In this document: piece after piece, positions 6,174-6,835 of the stretch
How the letters are laid out: each line of letters opens with the position of its first letter
Numbering within the stretch: the first letter of the stretch is position 1
Origin: Acidimicrobiaceae bacterium
GTDB taxonomy: Bacteria; Actinomycetota; Acidimicrobiia; Acidimicrobiales; Bog-793
Assembly (NCBI GenBank): GCA_003170375.1
Contig: PMZN01000110.1
Location: 1-6,835, forward strand
Reading direction: 5' to 3'
Length of the DNA stretch: 6,835 nucleotides
Translations under genes and position numbers: made by a program
Notes under the pieces: model-generated
Databases searched by the model: none
The model's input: only the letters and a program-made list of their open reading frames with translations
What the model was told of the DNA's origin: nothing

Positions 6174-6835
6174 GTGCCTACCGATAAGAGAGCGCGGCAA
6201 CGAGCCGCTCGTGAACAAAAGCAAGCCGTCATCGAAAAGGGCCGGAAGCGACGCCGCAACACACGGCGTGTAATCGGTGGCGCGGTCGTGGCCCTTGCCA
6301 TCGTCGGCATCGTGCTCCTCGTCAACGGACCCGGGACGAAGTCGGCCAAGAAGACGACGACCACGACGTCGACCTCCACCTCGACCACCGTTGCGACTTC
6401 GACGTCGAGCACGGTCCCGCCCACGACGTTCCCGACGCCGACGACCCAGCCGTTGACGACCGCGGCCGTGGTCCCGACGTGCCCGCCTTCCACGGGATCG
6501 ACCACGCGCGTCGTGTGGTTCACGAAGGCGCCACCGACCTGCATCTCAGCGACCTCGGTCTGGGACGCCACCTTCAAGACGAGTCTCGGCGACATCGTCG
6601 TGCAGATGCCGGCAGCCTCATCGTTTGCGGCGGTCAACAACTTTGTGTTCCTCGCCAACTACCAGTTCTTCAACGGCACCTTCTTCCACCGGGTGATGCC
6701 TGGGTTCGTCGTGCAGGGTGGCGACCCGACCGGCACCGGCAGCGGCGGAGCTCATCTCCTGCCCGGCTATAGCTTCACCGGCAACACCCCGCCGTCGAGC
6801 TGCAAGACCAAGCCGACGCAGACGGGCTGCTACGT
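6174..6835 (+). CDS. Membrane-anchored cyclophilin-type peptidyl-prolyl isomerase, 3' end outside window
   Basis: Catalyses cis-trans isomerisation of X-Pro peptide bonds and probably assists folding of exported proteins outside the membrane. The visible 220 residues read, in order: a basic cytoplasmic head [14 protein letters not shown] to about residue 32; one hydrophobic segment at 33-51 ([16 protein letters not shown]); a Lys-rich then Thr/Ser/Pro-rich linker at about 57-99; a short Cys-containing segment (Cys103, Cys123); and a cyclophilin core from about 131. The core shows [34 protein letters not shown] and [18 protein letters not shown], including the catalytic Arg173 in FFHRV and Gln181 in QGGD. 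The positive head and single helix predict an N-in, C-out anchor. GTG 6174 is chosen because the TM head begins there, [10 protein letters not shown] resembles related proteins I recall from Acidimicrobiia, and a TAGCCT box lies just upstream. The codon after 6833 is cut by the window edge. Divergent from lysC. Confidence 0.88.
   Translation, partial: MPTDKRARQRAAREQKQAVIEKGRKRRRNTRRVIGGAVVALAIVGIVLLVNGPGTKSAKKTTTTTSTSTSTTVATSTSSTVPPTTFPTPTTQPLTTAAVVPTCPPSTGSTTRVVWFTKAPPTCISATSVWDATFKTSLGDIVVQMPAASSFAAVNNFVFLANYQFFNGTFFHRVMPGFVVQGGDPTGTGSGGAHLLPGYSFTGNTPPSSCKTKPTQTGCY
6354..6470 (+). repeat. Low-complexity ACS-type codon tract coding the Thr/Ser linker
   Basis: A run of ACG/ACC and TCG/TCC codons, interrupted by proline and a few other codons, encodes residues 61-99 of the cyclophilin ([18 protein letters not shown] and onward). 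It is an extended, probably disordered linker between the membrane helix and the catalytic domain. Such near-repetitive DNA is prone to length change, so related strains may differ here. Its complement gives artefactual Val/Glu-rich open frames. Confidence 0.8.

Noticed and set aside
6155..6658. 167-codon - strand open frame with Val/Glu-rich stretch
   Set aside because: It is the complement of the Thr/Ser linker of the cyclophilin; the Val/Glu run reflects the ACS codon repeat.

Overview
This window reads as an ordinary, well-preserved stretch of a high-GC actinobacterial chromosome. The enolase, chorismate synthase and aspartokinase all have actinobacterial-type sequences. Start codons are often GTG, and most start codons follow a TANNNT box at leaderless-transcript distance. 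The anchored cyclophilin begins [14 protein letters not shown] and then has a Thr/Ser-rich linker, which resembles proteins I recall from Acidimicrobiia. The class assignment is inference, not proof.

Layout, left to right. The 3' three-quarters of enolase (eno, 1-1041, +) enters from the left edge. A 100-bp gap with a weak hairpin and a promoter-like box follows. Then comes chorismate synthase (aroC, 1142-2326, +), whose stop overlaps by 4 bp the TTG start of an eight-helix-type TSUP/TauE-SafE membrane transporter (2323-3081, +). Riboflavin synthase (ribE, 3116-3694, +) follows with its own promoter-like sequence. The + block ends at a 23-bp convergent gap that is almost entirely a hairpin. 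On the - strand lie aspartate-semialdehyde dehydrogenase (asd, 4740-3718) and aspartokinase (lysC, 6039-4825), transcribed lysC then asd. They catalyse steps 1 and 2 of the aspartate pathway to lysine, threonine, methionine and diaminopimelate. A 134-bp divergent gap containing several inverted repeats separates lysC from a membrane-anchored cyclophilin-type peptidyl-prolyl isomerase (6174 to the right edge, +), which is cut off by the window.

How the parts work together: enolase makes phosphoenolpyruvate, a precursor of the shikimate pathway that chorismate synthase completes. Chorismate synthase needs reduced FMN, and riboflavin synthase makes the FMN precursor. These links are real biochemistry, but nothing in the sequence shows they explain the gene order. 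lysC and asd are a true pathway pair.

I found no mobile element, CRISPR array, RNA gene or candidate new system. The points most worth checking concern expression: a TANNNT box 6-8 nt before the start codon of all five genes that appear to have a promoter here; a perfect internal Shine-Dalgarno sequence and ATG in lysC that would produce a separate beta subunit; and a 24-bp inverted repeat over the lysC -35 region that looks like an operator.
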